A stretch of 64,000 bases of DNA from Neoceratodus forsteri. Lineage: Eukaryota > Chordata > Ceratodontiformes > Ceratodontidae. A model generated the notes under the pieces. The model worked only from the letters and a program-made list of their open reading frames with translations, was not told the origin of the DNA and ran no database searches. This document shows positions 10,959 through 20,870 of this stretch, piece after piece; within the stretch, counting starts at the first letter, position 1; each line of letters starts with the position of its first letter. A program made the translations under genes and the position numbers. The stretch lies in assembly GCA_016271365.2 (NCBI GenBank), contig CM057456.1, forward strand, positions 610,085,501-610,149,500. The letters are read 5' to 3'.

Positions 10959-12218
10959 ATGGCCAGTGCCACCTTCCAGATGGAGGCCGTTATGAGGGGG
11001 GTGAGAGGCGGGCGGCAGGGGGCGTGGCCGTGGAAGAGACCCCATTCGGTATGCCCCAACAGGCAATACCGAGCCCGCACCAGCTTCGAGCTATACAGCG
11101 ATACTGAGACTGTGGGCCAGTACCGCCTGAATAGGGCAATTCTGAGGCAGCTCTGTGAGCTGTGCAGTGATGTGATGCAGGCACCCATACGACAGAGCCA
11201 CGCCCTGTCAGTGGAGACTAAAGTAACAGCTTACACGTGCTTGCTCGCCACGGGTACCTTCCAGAGACCAACCGGGGACACCACAGGTATAACCCAGTCG
11301 GCCACGTCACGCCACCTCACCCAATTCCTTAGCACACTGCTGCCACATGCTGCGGAGTACATCCATTTCCCCAGCACACCAGCGGAGCGCACAGCAAACA
11401 CACAGGAGTTCCACAGGGTAGCACATATGCCTGGCGTGCTAGGGGCAATAGACTACACCCATGTGGCCATACGCACACCACCTGGCCCCAAGGGGGCCGC
11501 ATACATAAATCGCAAGGGCTATGCCAGCATCAACTGCCAGGTGGTGTGCGATGCCAGGGCGCATAATCAATGTCTGTTCCACGCACCTGGGGAGCACACG
11601 ATGCCTTCATCTGGCACCAGCCGCACTGTGCCACAGATTTGAGAGTGGGGATATTCCACTGGCCACCTAGTGGGTGAGTATCGCAAACCACATGGACAAT
11701 CATAGGGCCTGGGGGCATGGCCAGAGGTGACATGAGTAGTGGCCTACATGGCCCGGGGCAGGGCGATGCTGATCACCAAACTAACATCCACCCTCTACAC
11801 ACAGGTGACAGTGGATACCCACTCCACCCCTGGCTGCTCACACCCTACTGGCGTCCCACGAGCCCATCGCAGCAACGCTACAATGAGGCACATGCCACCA
11901 CATGTAATGTCATCGAGTGGGTGTTCGGGATGCTGAAGGCACGTTTCCATTGCCTGGATACCTCCAGCGGTGCCCTACAGTATAGCCCCTCAAAGGCCTG
12001 TGGGCTATTCCTGGCCTGTTGCATCCTGCACAACATGGCCAATGAATGTGGGATAGCCGTACAGGTCAAAGAGGGGGACAACGATGGGGGACGATGGGGA
12101 CCATTGACGATTTTGATGGGCAGCCCCCCCCCTTGGGCGACGGGACCCCCGACTGATCCGGCTGGCACAGCTGCACCGGGACACCATCACGGAGGAGCAC
12201 TTCAGCCAACCTAGGTAA
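10959..12218 (+). pseudogene. Harbinger DDE transposase (two exons, frameshifted)
   Basis: This enzyme would excise and insert the element. Exon 1 (ATG 10959 to 11673) has a helical N-terminus (YRLNRAILRQLCELCSDV), then GAIDYTHVAI with the first catalytic Asp (about 11447) and YINRKGYASINCQVVCDA with the second Asp (about 11550). HDAFIW follows in a shifted frame. A 131-bp intron (GTGAGT at 11674, ACACAG ending 11804) joins GHLVG to DSGYPL in frame. Exon 2 carries CNVIEWVFGMLKARF with the catalytic Glu (about 11920), then ACCILHNM. The true C-terminus (LAQLHRDTITEEHF, TAA at 12216) is reached only after a frame change in the C-run at about 12124-12131. Small indels near 11590-11655 also break the frame. 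All three DDE residues survive. Confidence 0.9.
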
Positions 12219-12923
12219 GTCATGGGGCCATGTGCAGCCAACAGTGGCTAAGGCACAACCCACAAACATGCATGGACACACACCAGGGGTGCATGCCATC
12301 AAGGGAAGTGGCAGGGCACAGAAGCACACACACAACCAGGGATGGGTGAGGACTAACATGCCACGTGGATGGACACACGCACACACACACACACAACGCA
12401 CCAAACTTGCACAGACGGCAGGAGGTACACCGATCCAGAACACCAACCCTAGCCTCACACATGTCCACAGACCACCACGCCCACTGCCTGTCCATGTGCA
12501 TGTGTCAGATGCTGAGCACCATTGCACATTGGTGTACAGCGCAATGCAGGCATCATCTTTCACCTAACTGCGGACAGCAGTCGGGAGGGTGTGCAGGTGG
12601 ACTGTGTGCCTCGCGGCAGGGCCGGTACCACCGCACCGCCCACTGAAAGACACAATGCACAGGGCAGCACCAGACAGTAGCCATGCTGGGAGACAGGTCA
12701 GTCACGTGACACAGTGCCCCGCCGCCACAGATGCATGGGCGCCCCGCCGGACCCACCAGCACTGACAGGCTGACCACTGGCCTCATGGGTGGCACGATGG
12801 TCCCTAGGGTTCCACTGCATGAACACGACCGTGCTCGCGCAGGGGTCTGCAGCACACCGAACATGCCTGCACCAGGAGTGCTCGGGATGCCCACAGCTGA
12901 ACCCGGTGTCAACAGGGAGGGAG
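12219..12923. other. A/C-rich spacer between convergent Harbinger genes
   Basis: This lies between the 3' ends of the transposase and the minus-strand Myb/SANT gene. It is strongly A+C-rich on the plus strand and includes a (CA)n run at about 12374-12395. No coding motif was recognised. It would hold the 3' UTRs of both genes. Confidence 0.6.
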
Positions 12924-14370
12924 TCACACGACACCGGGAATGGGGGTGGACAGTGCACTGCATGGTGTCTGTGACGCATGGGCACCTGACTGTGTGCCCA
13001 TTGTGGCCATGACAGCAGTGAATGCTTGTGCATGCCTGTCAATGGCAGCGGTCACATCCTCCCGCAACCGGTCCATCCCTGCCAGGATCAGAGCGATGTC
13101 CCTGCTGCGACGCTCCTCTGCCCACTCCAGAGCCATACGCAGTGCATCCACCGACGTCACAAGCTGCATCTGCTGCTGGACTGATGCTTGCAGTAGGTGG
13201 GTGTACTCGTCCAAGAGGTCACTGCCTCGTCAGCATCCTGTCCCTCTGGGTGTCCGTGGCCCTGATGCTCAGCACCCCTTGAGGGTGAGCGCTGCGCACC
13301 AGGACCAGGTCTGGGCATGTCCACAGGCAGTGTACAGACGCCGCCGCTGAACCCTGTACCCCCAAGCCCATTGGCCAACTGCTGATGCTGCCTCTCCGGC
13401 TGCCGCTCCCCAGGGCTCAGTGGTGCTGCCGCAGTGGCCGCAACAGTCCCACTGTCCTGAACAAACACCAGTGCTGCCCCACTGGTGCTGACAGGCACAG
13501 GCTGGGACTGTGATGACACGCGGGCCTCCACGACAGCACCACCCACAGCCATGGCCACGATGTGTCCTGCTGTGTGGCCATCCCGTGGCACACACATGTC
13601 ACTGCCCATGACGTTAGCGACATCATCGATGATGGACTCGGCACCGGCCCCAGTCACAGCATGCTGGCATCCGTGGATGCCGGCACGCTGGGACACAGGC
13701 AGGGCTTCCTCCACACCTGTTACAACAACATCAGTGTGGACAGCCAGGCGGCCCCACTGTCGCACTGATCCACGTATACCTGTGGAAGTGGATGGGCCCT
13801 CCTCCATCTCCAGCTGACTGTCCTCAGTGGACAGGCCCACCACCGCTGACCCATGCAGACGCTCAGGATATGTAAAGGAAAGCAAAGTCGCGTTACTGCA
13901 TGTGACCTACCCTGCACCCCCCCATAGACAGACCATGACTTACCATGCAGTGATGGGCCACCACCCGTCTGGAAGCCACCACCCGGAACACCCTCAATGG
14001 CACTATGCTGCATGCTTCCAGCAAGCCTCTCCTCCTGTGGGGTCAGCTGTACCACCTCCGGCTGTCCCCCACCTGTTGCAGCTCATGCTGCCCTGATGGC
14101 AGCCACCTTCTCCTTTATCCTCCTCCTGTCCATGCCCATCTTTTTCTTACACTCCTGCACGAAGCGCTGGTGGCTGCCATGCAGGTTCACAGCACGTGCC
14201 ACCTCCTCCCATGCAGCAGCATGGGCTTGAGGTGTTCCCTGCCATCCGCTGAGAAGCGGCTCCTGATCCAGGTAGGTGTCAAACAGGGCTTTGGTCTCGG
14301 CCTTGGTAAAGTTAGGCCTCCTCCTCCTCCCACCACTGTGTTCCTCCTCTCCCACAACTTGCTCGGTCAT
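12924..14370 (-). pseudogene. Harbinger Myb/SANT-like protein B
   Basis: The ATG is at 14370-14368. The N-terminus has a basic patch then a Myb/SANT-like helix-turn-helix: RRPNFTKAETKALFDTYLDQ, a Trp helix (AAAWEEVARAVN) and HQRFVQECKKKMGMDRRR. In Harbingers such a partner binds transposon DNA and helps nuclear import of the transposase. A TGA at about 14083 looks like a decayed CGA Arg codon (CpG to TpG), since similar-quality sequence continues (VQLTPQEERLAGSMQHSAIE). A donor GTAAGT follows at about 13950, then a long low-complexity exon (13885-13230), a frameshift near 13228, and a C-terminal coiled-coil-like helix (HLLQASVQQQMQLVTSVDAL...EWAEERRSRDIALILAGMDR). Intron phases are not fully resolved. 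Confidence 0.75.
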
Positions 14371-14516
14371 TATTTAGCCTGTAAGAATGGCAGTTGTCAC
14401 CTGTGACTGTGCAGTCCCATGCATGTCCCTAAATCTACAGTCCACACTCCCAAACAGCATGCAACTCACCAATAGACTGCAGTAACCGACTATGGCCACC
14501 GCAGCCCAATGTCGCA

Positions 14517-14615
14517 CTTTTATAGCGCAACCCATGCAAATGAGGAGAGGTGCAACTTTAAGTGGATGCAAATTTCAGTGCTGCGCCATTGAATGGCTGA
14601 TTAGATGATTTGCAT
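14517..14615 (-). promoter_or_regulatory. TATA box with three octamer (ATGCAAAT) motifs
   Basis: TATAAAAG reads on the minus strand at 14524-14517. Perfect octamers lie at 14534-14541 and 14566-14573 (plus orientation) and 14608-14615 (inverted). The nearest is about 10 bases upstream of TATA, a layout known from immunoglobulin and snRNA promoters that bind POU factors. Confidence 0.6.
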
Positions 14616-15029
14616 ATGATGGCTGAATATCGTGTTTCTGCGCTTTGGGCAATTGTGTTGAACGTGCTGAGCCAATGGCGCAGTTCTGTGACATGCGTAG
14701 TACACACCTCACTGCGCATGCCTGGGTTGCTGACACAGGCGTCTGCCGTGCTGCTGACGTGCTGTGCACGGTAGGCAATGCAGGGCATGGCCACCATTGT
14801 GCCAGTGGCACTATAGCGATGGTCACTACATGGCGCTGTGGCACTGGGCCATCATAGGTGCAGTGGGCTAACTGTGCAGTAGGCCACTAATGGCAGTAGC
14901 ACACAGTCAGCCAATCGCGCTACACACATTGGGTTCCAATGGCACTGTGCGTGTCCGTGCGTCAGAGACCCTTGACCCTGTGCCCGACCTTTGCCCCCTA
15001 GGCACCATGTGACAGGCATGAGTGCAACT

Positions 15030-15059
15030 CTATCGCGCTGTTTGGTGACAGCGCGATAG
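15030..15059. repeat. Perfect 12-bp hairpin upstream of Harbinger gene C
   Basis: CTATCGCGCTGT at 15030-15041 is exactly complementary to 15048-15059, with a 6-base loop. It may be a protein-binding palindrome. Confidence 0.7.
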
Positions 15060-15142
15060 GGAATGGCAGCGCTGTACCACGCAGCATCTGGAAGTGGGGA
15101 GCCGCGCTGCAGAGCGCCATATTGGCAAATTGAGCAGAGAGC

Positions 15143-16463
15143 ATGGCACACAGGAGGGTAGCTCAGTGGTCGGCAATAGAGTTGGCCAACCTAGTGGCCA
15201 TTGTGGAGCCACACCATGGGCCACTGTTCGAGGAGACACCCCTGGACAGGTCCAGGACCCAGGTGTGGGAGGAGGTGGCCACTGCATTTGAGGAGGCCAC
15301 AGGACAGGGAAGGAGCGCTGAGCAGTGCTGCCACAGGTATGGGGACCTGCGGCGGAGGGAGATGGAGCTGCTAGCACGTCTGCGGGCACGTGCCAGGAGG
15401 TGCACGGTGCCACAGCCAGGTAGGTGTTACGTCAACACACTTTTATCTTCCATATGGGTAACACTGTTGTATGTGTCCAGCACATGGGGGAGGGACCATC
15501 CGGGGTTGGCTGTGATGGTATTATCAGGGTGTGGGGTGGGTGGGTCTGGCTGGGTGGGACGGCACACACCTGGGGGCAGGGGGACTTTGCTACGGGATTG
15601 TACTGATGTTCCTCTCTCCATGTTTGCACCACAGGCCCGGAGGAACGCCGCCGTGCCCGCGATCTTCGGTGGCAGGAGGAGCAGAGGGAAGCCAGGCAGG
15701 GTGAGGGCCCTCACCGCCCACTGGACCGGCCCGATGAAGGTGAGTGCCATACCTCCATGATTACTATTGCATGCTGTGTAACAGAGTGGGCAGCGGGGCA
15801 TGGCCACCATCCATCGACACCACTGCCATGCACGTGACTTGTTACAGTCAACACTGTCCAGTGGCAATGCATGTCTGGGAGTGCGTCGATGGTGGTCCAT
15901 GCGTGCACCAGGTACATGGTTGTGCCACTGCCTTTGCACCACATAGACATGTCACTAAACGGCCATGGTGGTGCTGTGTGTGACTTGGCCAGTGGGTGTG
16001 TGCAGCATTCCACATGGCTGTATGCGCCTGGGTGTGCAGGTCATGTGGACGTGATCACTGTGGGTGGTCACACACCATCACAGAGGTATGTCCCACTGCT
16101 GTATGCCATGCACAGTGGGCGGGCTGTATGGGGCTGTGCATTCACACCTATTGACTGTGCTCCCTTGTCCTAGGTACACGCCATCTCCGGGAGATAAGGG
16201 AGGTGCTGTGGGAGATACTCCAGGTGGCAAGGGCGTGCGCTGGACATCCTCCAGGGATTGCGACACCGGGGTCCTGCGGAGGCACCGCCAAGATGGAGTC
16301 AGAGTGGGGGCGGCGCTCCGCTAGAGATCCTCAGCCCTGTAATCCCCTACCCCTGGACCCACCTCACACCCCTCCTTTCCCATCCCATTTGTCCACCTGC
16401 CCCTTACCCACCCCCACCGTGTTTGTGGCCCTCCCCCCCACCTTGTATATATTTTGTAAATAG
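15143..16463 (+). CDS. Harbinger second Myb/SANT-like protein C (three exons, intact)
   Basis: Predicted exons are 15143-15419, 15635-15739 and 16174-16463. Donors are GTAGGT and GTGAGT, acceptors CACAG and CCTAG, and both introns are phase 1. They give an uninterrupted 223-residue protein. The N-terminal 80 residues have the Myb/SANT-like spacing: QWSAIELANLVAIVEPHH, WEEVATAFEEA and RSAEQCCHRYGDLRRREMEL. A basic Arg/Glu-rich helix and HLREIREVLWEILQVARA follow, a likely coiled coil; the tail is Pro-rich. It is not a copy of protein B. Unlike the transposase and protein B it has no stop or frameshift. A DNA-binding accessory or regulatory role is inferred. The last exon has an alternative frame (LDILQGLRHRG) that also looks protein-like, so its true end is uncertain. 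Confidence 0.72.
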
Positions 16464-17880
16464 TCTTGTAAATAGTTAACTTTTCCATGTTTGTTCAATA
16501 CAGTTATTTTGATATGAATACTGTGGTGGTCTCTGATTTGCAGCAGGCTATAGGTGCTCAGCTGCAGTGGTGTGCATGGCGTCAGGGGTGGTGCGGTCAT
16601 GGGTATGAGTGTGTGTGTCCGTGTGGAGGTGACTATGGTGTGGGGGTAGCTATCAGTCAGTGTCTGTGGTTTGTGTGTTGTGCCCTGTGCACTGGATGAC
16701 TGTGTGCAGTGGTCCATGGTGCGTGCTCTGCGTCCATGGCGCCCCTATCAGCCCATCCATGGCCTGTGCAGCTGAGATACATGCATGTCTGTGACCTGCA
16801 CGGTCCACTGGCATGTCAGTGGTGGCAGTCCCTGCAGGGCAGCCACTGTACCTGTCACAATGCTGGGTTGCCTCCTGTCACTGGTGTGGTGCATGTCTGC
16901 CTCGGGTGACACTGTGGCCTCCACAGTTGTTGTCCCACCTCCATGCTGTGCCTTGTGTGTGTTGCAGGGGATGTGCACCACTGTCTGTGACTTGTGCTCC
17001 GGGCAAATGATGGTGGTGTACGGGTCCACAGTGCCTGCGCAGGGTGGCTGGCACTCCAGTGCCATGGAGGACTGCAGGTTGTGTGTACACAGCTTACATG
17101 GGCCCACGCTGGGGGCTTGGTTGCCCCACCACTGCATCCCTGTGTTGTTGTGCCCTTGGGTATGGGTGGGTATCTGTCCATGCACTGTGCGGCATCCAGT
17201 GTGGTGCATGCTTCCACGCACCACTGTGGGTGTCTGTGCTGGCTGTTGTGGCCAGTGGTGGGTCGGGGTGTGTCACTGAAATACTGTGCAGGGTGCTGTA
17301 CCACTGGTGGTGGTGTCCGGGACAAGCCCTGTCCAGTGTGGGGTACCTCATGTGCCGAAGCATGGTTGGCCTCTCAGCAGTACCTCGGGGGGACTGTGCG
17401 TGGTGGCACTGTGTATGGCGTTGTTGCATTGTTGTGTGCTGCCACCTGCCGATGGGTGCTCGTGGTGGGGCTGCCTTGCATGGTTCTGTGGTGCAAAGGG
17501 TTGCAGTGTCACAGTGGGGGTGGTGGCATGCATGGGGTTTCCTGCAGTGGTGGTCGCTGCTCCTGGGGGGTGTTTGGGGGTCACGGTGCAGGGTGTGCTC
17601 TGCATTGGGGGGATGGTGTGGCACGGGGTGGTCAGCCCTCCTTGTGTGGCAGTCACAGCTTGCCGGGGGTGTGATGGGGCACCATGGCCTGGCTGTGGGT
17701 TGTTTGCTTGTCTCCATGGGCCGGTGGTTATTCCAGCCCTCCCCCAGTTCTGCAGAGCATGGGATGTGGGGGGATGATGTCTGTTCTGCTGTGTGTTCCT
17801 GTGCCCATCTGTGGCATGGGTGGTGGGCCCCTACCTCCCTGGTTGTGCAGTTGCATTGCCCTGCTGGTGGGGGGGGTGTC
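16464..17880 (+). other. G/T-rich strand-skewed region of the Harbinger
   Basis: After gene C the plus strand becomes strongly G+T-rich for about 1.4 kb, up to the right subterminal repeats. Long stop-poor frames on both strands are compositional: their translations are Gly/Trp/Cys/Val-rich on plus and His/Thr/Pro-rich on minus, with no domain. A weak 3'-processing region may lie at 16445-16505. Confidence 0.6.
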
Positions 17881-17883
17881 CCT

Positions 17884-17985
17884 GGTTGCACTATGGCGCC
17901 TCTGGACTGCTCAGCTGCACATCCCTTGTTGCGCTATGGCGCATCAGATCTACTCAGCTTCCCCTCCCTAGTTGCGCTATGGCGC
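17884..17985 (+). repeat. Three subterminal GCGCTATGGCGC-type palindromes
   Basis: Copies of TTGC(A/G)CTATGGCGC occur at about 17884, 17928 and 17971, about 45 bases apart, just inside the right TIR. Related motifs (CTTGCGCCATGCACAATAGG, about 10611) occur near the left TIR. They are candidate transposase or Myb-binding sites. Confidence 0.65.
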
Positions 17986-18115
17986 AGGTGGTGCGATATT
18001 CAGTCGTCAGCTGTAGGTGCAGTTTGGCCTGCTCTGTTTTTGAATATCATGTCTCTTGAGCATGGGCGCAATGGACTTGCGCTTGCTCCTGCTATTGCGC
18101 ACTTTTTGGGCACAG

Positions 18116-18131
18116 TTTGAATACTTGGGCC
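18116..18131 (-). repeat. Harbinger right TIR
   Basis: TTTGAATACTTGGGCC, the inverted partner of 10409-10424, is followed by the CAA target duplication at 18132-18134. Confidence 0.88.
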
Positions 18132-18425
18132 CAAGTGTTTACTTTCCTGAAATAAGCCATTTCTAGGCCCATGACTACTCTGCAAGTGTTTTTTTTCCTG
18201 AAACAGGCCTCATTCTAGGCCCACAGTTACTCTCCAAGTGTTCATTTTCCTGAAACAAGCCTTATTCTAGGCCCACAGCTACTCTCCAAATGTTTATTTT
18301 CCTGAAACAAGTCTTATTCTAGGCCCACAGATACTCTCCATGTGTTTGTGTTCCCTGAAACAGGCCTTTTTCTAGGTCCACAGCTAACTCTCCAAGTCTT
18401 TATTTTCCTCAAACAAGCATTTCAC
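18132..18425 (+). repeat. 50-bp minisatellite, block 2 (about 6 units)
   Basis: Continuation of block 1 after the Harbinger, with the same unit (CTCTCCAAGTGTTCATTTTC, CTGAAACAAGCC). It ends where the CR1 5' region starts. Confidence 0.9.
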
Positions 18426-18975
18426 AGGGGAAGAGGCAAACAGCAAAATAGCCACTGAGAGGCAAAGGTTTAATTTTTCCTGTTTTATTATTGTTTATGT
18501 GCTTCATACCTCCTGTTTTTTTTTCCTGACCATATGGGTTTAAGGGTGGGGAAGGGAGGTAGGGGCCTTCTGGGAGGGTGAGGGGTGGTAGAACAGGCAG
18601 CCGATCACAAAGCCATTTTGGTGGGGGGCAGAATGTGTGACTGTAGCCAGCCAATTGCGCAGCTGCAGTCCTGGCATTAAACAGCAGAAGGCAGCAATTT
18701 TTTTTCATTTTACAGGACACAGAGGCTGAAGAGCAAAGCAGCCACCGAGCTGCAAAGGTTTAGTTATTTCCATAATTTTGCTATTGTTTGTGTGCTTCAT
18801 TCCTGCTGATTTAGAACTGCTGCATTGCATGTTTTTTCCTAAGTGTGTGGGAGGCAATGCCTTGTGGGAGGGTAATGGGCGGTACAACAGACAGCCAATC
18901 TTGGCACCATTGTGGTGGGGGGGCAGACCAGGCGAATGCAGCCGACCAATCATATGGAAGTAGCCCCATATATTT
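18421..18975 (+). repeat. Direct duplication of about 285 bp upstream of the CR1
   Basis: Units at about 18421-18712 and 18713-18975 share GGCAAAGGTTTA/TGCAAAGGTTTA, TATTGTTTATGTGCTTCAT, GGCGGTACAACAGACAGCC-like and GGTGGGGGGCAGA stretches in the same order. Each has a CCAAT-type motif near its end (AGCCAATCTT at 18893, GACCAATCAT at 18945). It is possibly part of the LINE 5' UTR or promoter. Confidence 0.65.
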
Positions 18976-19164
18976 ATTTCCTTGCATTCCAAGTGACCCC
19001 GAAGCAGGAGTGTGACATCTTACCTAGGGACATTTGAAGGGTGCCGCAGGTCCACAGCGAACGATGTCCTATAGGAACAGGTAAGGTAGGGGAGTTATCC
19101 TGGGAAGCTGCAAAGGACAGGCAAACACTGGACAGTAGACTGTGTAAAGATGGATTAGGTACAA

Positions 19165-19618
19165 GGTAGGTCTGCAGAGGCTGGTAAACATGTGGTTATA
19201 CTACTCCTTATCTGAGGTAGACGTGTGGAGGCAGGTACATTAGGTTCCTTCAAATACTCCCCATCTGGGGTAGGCCTGCAGAGGGAGGTAAATAGGTTGC
19301 TTCAAATGCTCCCTATTTGGTGTTGGCCTGTGGAGGCAGATGAATAGGTTGCTTTAAATGCTCCCTATCTGGGGTAGTCCCATGGAGGCAGGTAATTAGG
19401 TGGTTCCTACTACTCCTTATCTGGGACAGCAAATCAGGTTGCTTCAAATACTTCCAATGTGGAGTGGGCCTGTGGAGGCAGATAAATTAGGTTGCTTTAA
19501 ATACAGTACTCCCTATCTGAGGTAGGCCTGTGAAGGCAGGTATATAAGTGGTTTCAGCTACACCCTATCTGGAGTAAGCCTGTGGAGCCAGGTAAATAGG
19601 TGGTTCAAATACTCCAGA
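19165..19618 (+). repeat. About nine 52-bp monomers before CR1 ORF1
   Basis: Units follow the pattern GGTAGGCCTGTGGAGGCAGG, TAAATAGGTTGCTTCAAAT, ACTCCCTATCTGG. Unit six is shortened and the last is truncated just before the ORF1 region. The position directly 5' of a LINE and in the same orientation resembles monomeric LINE promoters such as those of mouse L1. Confidence 0.75.
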
Positions 19619-19639
19619 TGGAACAGTGAAGTACTGGTT

Positions 19640-20870
19640 AGGAGAATGTGGAACCAGGAGATGACGGAACAATGTGGCAGGCATGGAGTTGCAGAGTGTG
19701 TAGGCAGCTGGGTTTCCTGATGGACAAGGTAAGGATGCTTAGGGTAGAACTGGAAAAACTAGGAGGGTGGCAGGTAGGTAGGACAGAGCAGGGAACAAAG
19801 ATGGGAGTCTGGGGAGGCAAACGGACTAGGGATGAACAGGGAAGGCTGGAAGAGAGACACGTGGACAGGGCTAGGAAGGGGGCAGTGACAAGAAATGGGG
19901 TTTAGACAGGGTGCGGGACAGGACTCCATGGGTCCCTCTACCCCAAAGGGTGAGGAGACTTCAGGAGGCAGGATGGAAGACAGCTTAAGTTAGGGGAAGG
20001 TTCAAGAGGAGGGAGGTGGGGGCAGGTCCACATGTGTTGGTATCAGTTTGGAACCATTATCAGCCACTGGTATGGTGGGAGACAGAGGTACCCAGGCTGG
20101 CATGCAGGGGGAGAAGAGGCAGAATCATAGTAAGGGCTCTGGAGTGGTTAAGATTGAGGAGAGGGGCAAGGTGAAAGGAGGAGGCAATAGACACGGTAGG
20201 GGCACTCAAGGTATGCAGAAATATAAAAAACAAAAGGCGGTAGGGAATGGAGGGGAGGACAACAGGAAAGTGGAAATATATCACCTCAGATAAAGCAGGA
20301 CAGGCAATGGAAGGAGAGCACAGGAGTGGGAGAGACAAACTGGAATGGGAACTGCACCAGCCAGGAACTCTGGAAGGGAGAGTAAGGGTGGGGCTAAAAA
20401 AATGTTAGGGTCATGGTCATAGGGGATTCAATAGTGAGGGCCGCTGCTTGGGCCAAGGAGAGGGAGGGAACAACATGGAAGGAGAGTGGTGTGCCTTTCG
20501 TGTTTGATGGCAAAACAGGATATACCTGATACTGCACTCTCTTATGCAGGGTGTGGGAGGAAGCCATATGTGGTCATGCACCAGGGAGTCAACAACCTTG
20601 CTGGATTTAAAGTGGGGGTGGTGCAGGAATGACTGAAGGAAGTTGCAGAGAAGGAGCCAAAATGGTATCCTTCTCAGAAGTGTTACTGGTTCCTACAGCC
20701 AGTTCAGCAAGAAAGTGTAGAATAGAGGTTAACTGGCTGCGATACTGGTGCAGGGAGGAGGGTTTGGGGGTTACTGGGAATTTGGGGAGGGACTGGGATG
20801 ATAAGACTCTCTGTTCTCTGTATACTGACATGATAGTCTGCATCTGTCTGGGAGGGGAATCAGGCTCCTA
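19640..20870 (+). pseudogene. CR1 ORF1: Cys-motif/coiled-coil plus SGNH esterase domain, broken
   Basis: The start region has CRVCRQLGFLMDKVRMLRVE, a Cys pair plus heptad-like helix known from CR1 ORF1 proteins. After a low-complexity stretch an esterase-like domain appears: VMVIGDSIVRAAAW (about 20410) contains block I GDS, then KPYVVMHQGVNNLAG (about 20560), whose usual GxND is GVNN, then SEVLLVPTASSARKCRI (about 20670). A degraded DGLHL-type end lies near 20830. CR1 ORF1 proteins bind RNA; some carry such an esterase. Frameshifts and stops are frequent. Confidence 0.72.

Larger units (their letters stand above)
14371..15142. promoter_or_regulatory. Divergent promoter interval of the Harbinger Myb/SANT genes
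   Basis: The 772 bases lie between the start codons of gene B (minus) and gene C (plus). On the minus strand a TATAAAAG box (14524-14517) sits about 150 bases before gene B's ATG, with three octamer motifs upstream of it. On the gene C side there is a 12-bp perfect hairpin 84 bases before the ATG. Bases around 14623-14660 (TGAATATCG, GCGCTTTGGGC) resemble the element's own end sequences. Promoter function is inferred from motif layout. Confidence 0.55.
10409..18131 (+). mobile_element. Complete 7.7-kb PIF/Harbinger transposon carrying three genes
   Basis: The left end GGCCCAGATATTCAAA (10409-10424) and right end TTTGAATACTTGGGCC (18116-18131) form a 16-bp imperfect TIR. The 3-bp direct repeat CAA (10406-10408 and 18132-18134) is a target-site duplication of the size normal for Harbinger. 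Removing the element restores a minisatellite unit. Cargo: a DDE transposase with one intron (10959-12218, plus), a Myb/SANT-like gene (14370-12924, minus) and a second Myb/SANT-like gene with three exons (15143-16463, plus). Known Harbingers usually encode the transposase and one Myb-like partner, so a third gene is unusual. Confidence 0.92.

Noticed and set aside
17094..17891. Minus-strand frame of 265 codons opposite the above
   Set aside because: His/Thr/Pro-rich compositional mirror of the G/T-rich strand with no recognisable motif.
17044..18120. Long open frame (358 codons, plus) in the Harbinger right part
   Set aside because: Gly/Trp/Cys/Val-rich translation from a G/T-rich strand, no domain, and it runs through the subterminal repeats and into the TIR area.
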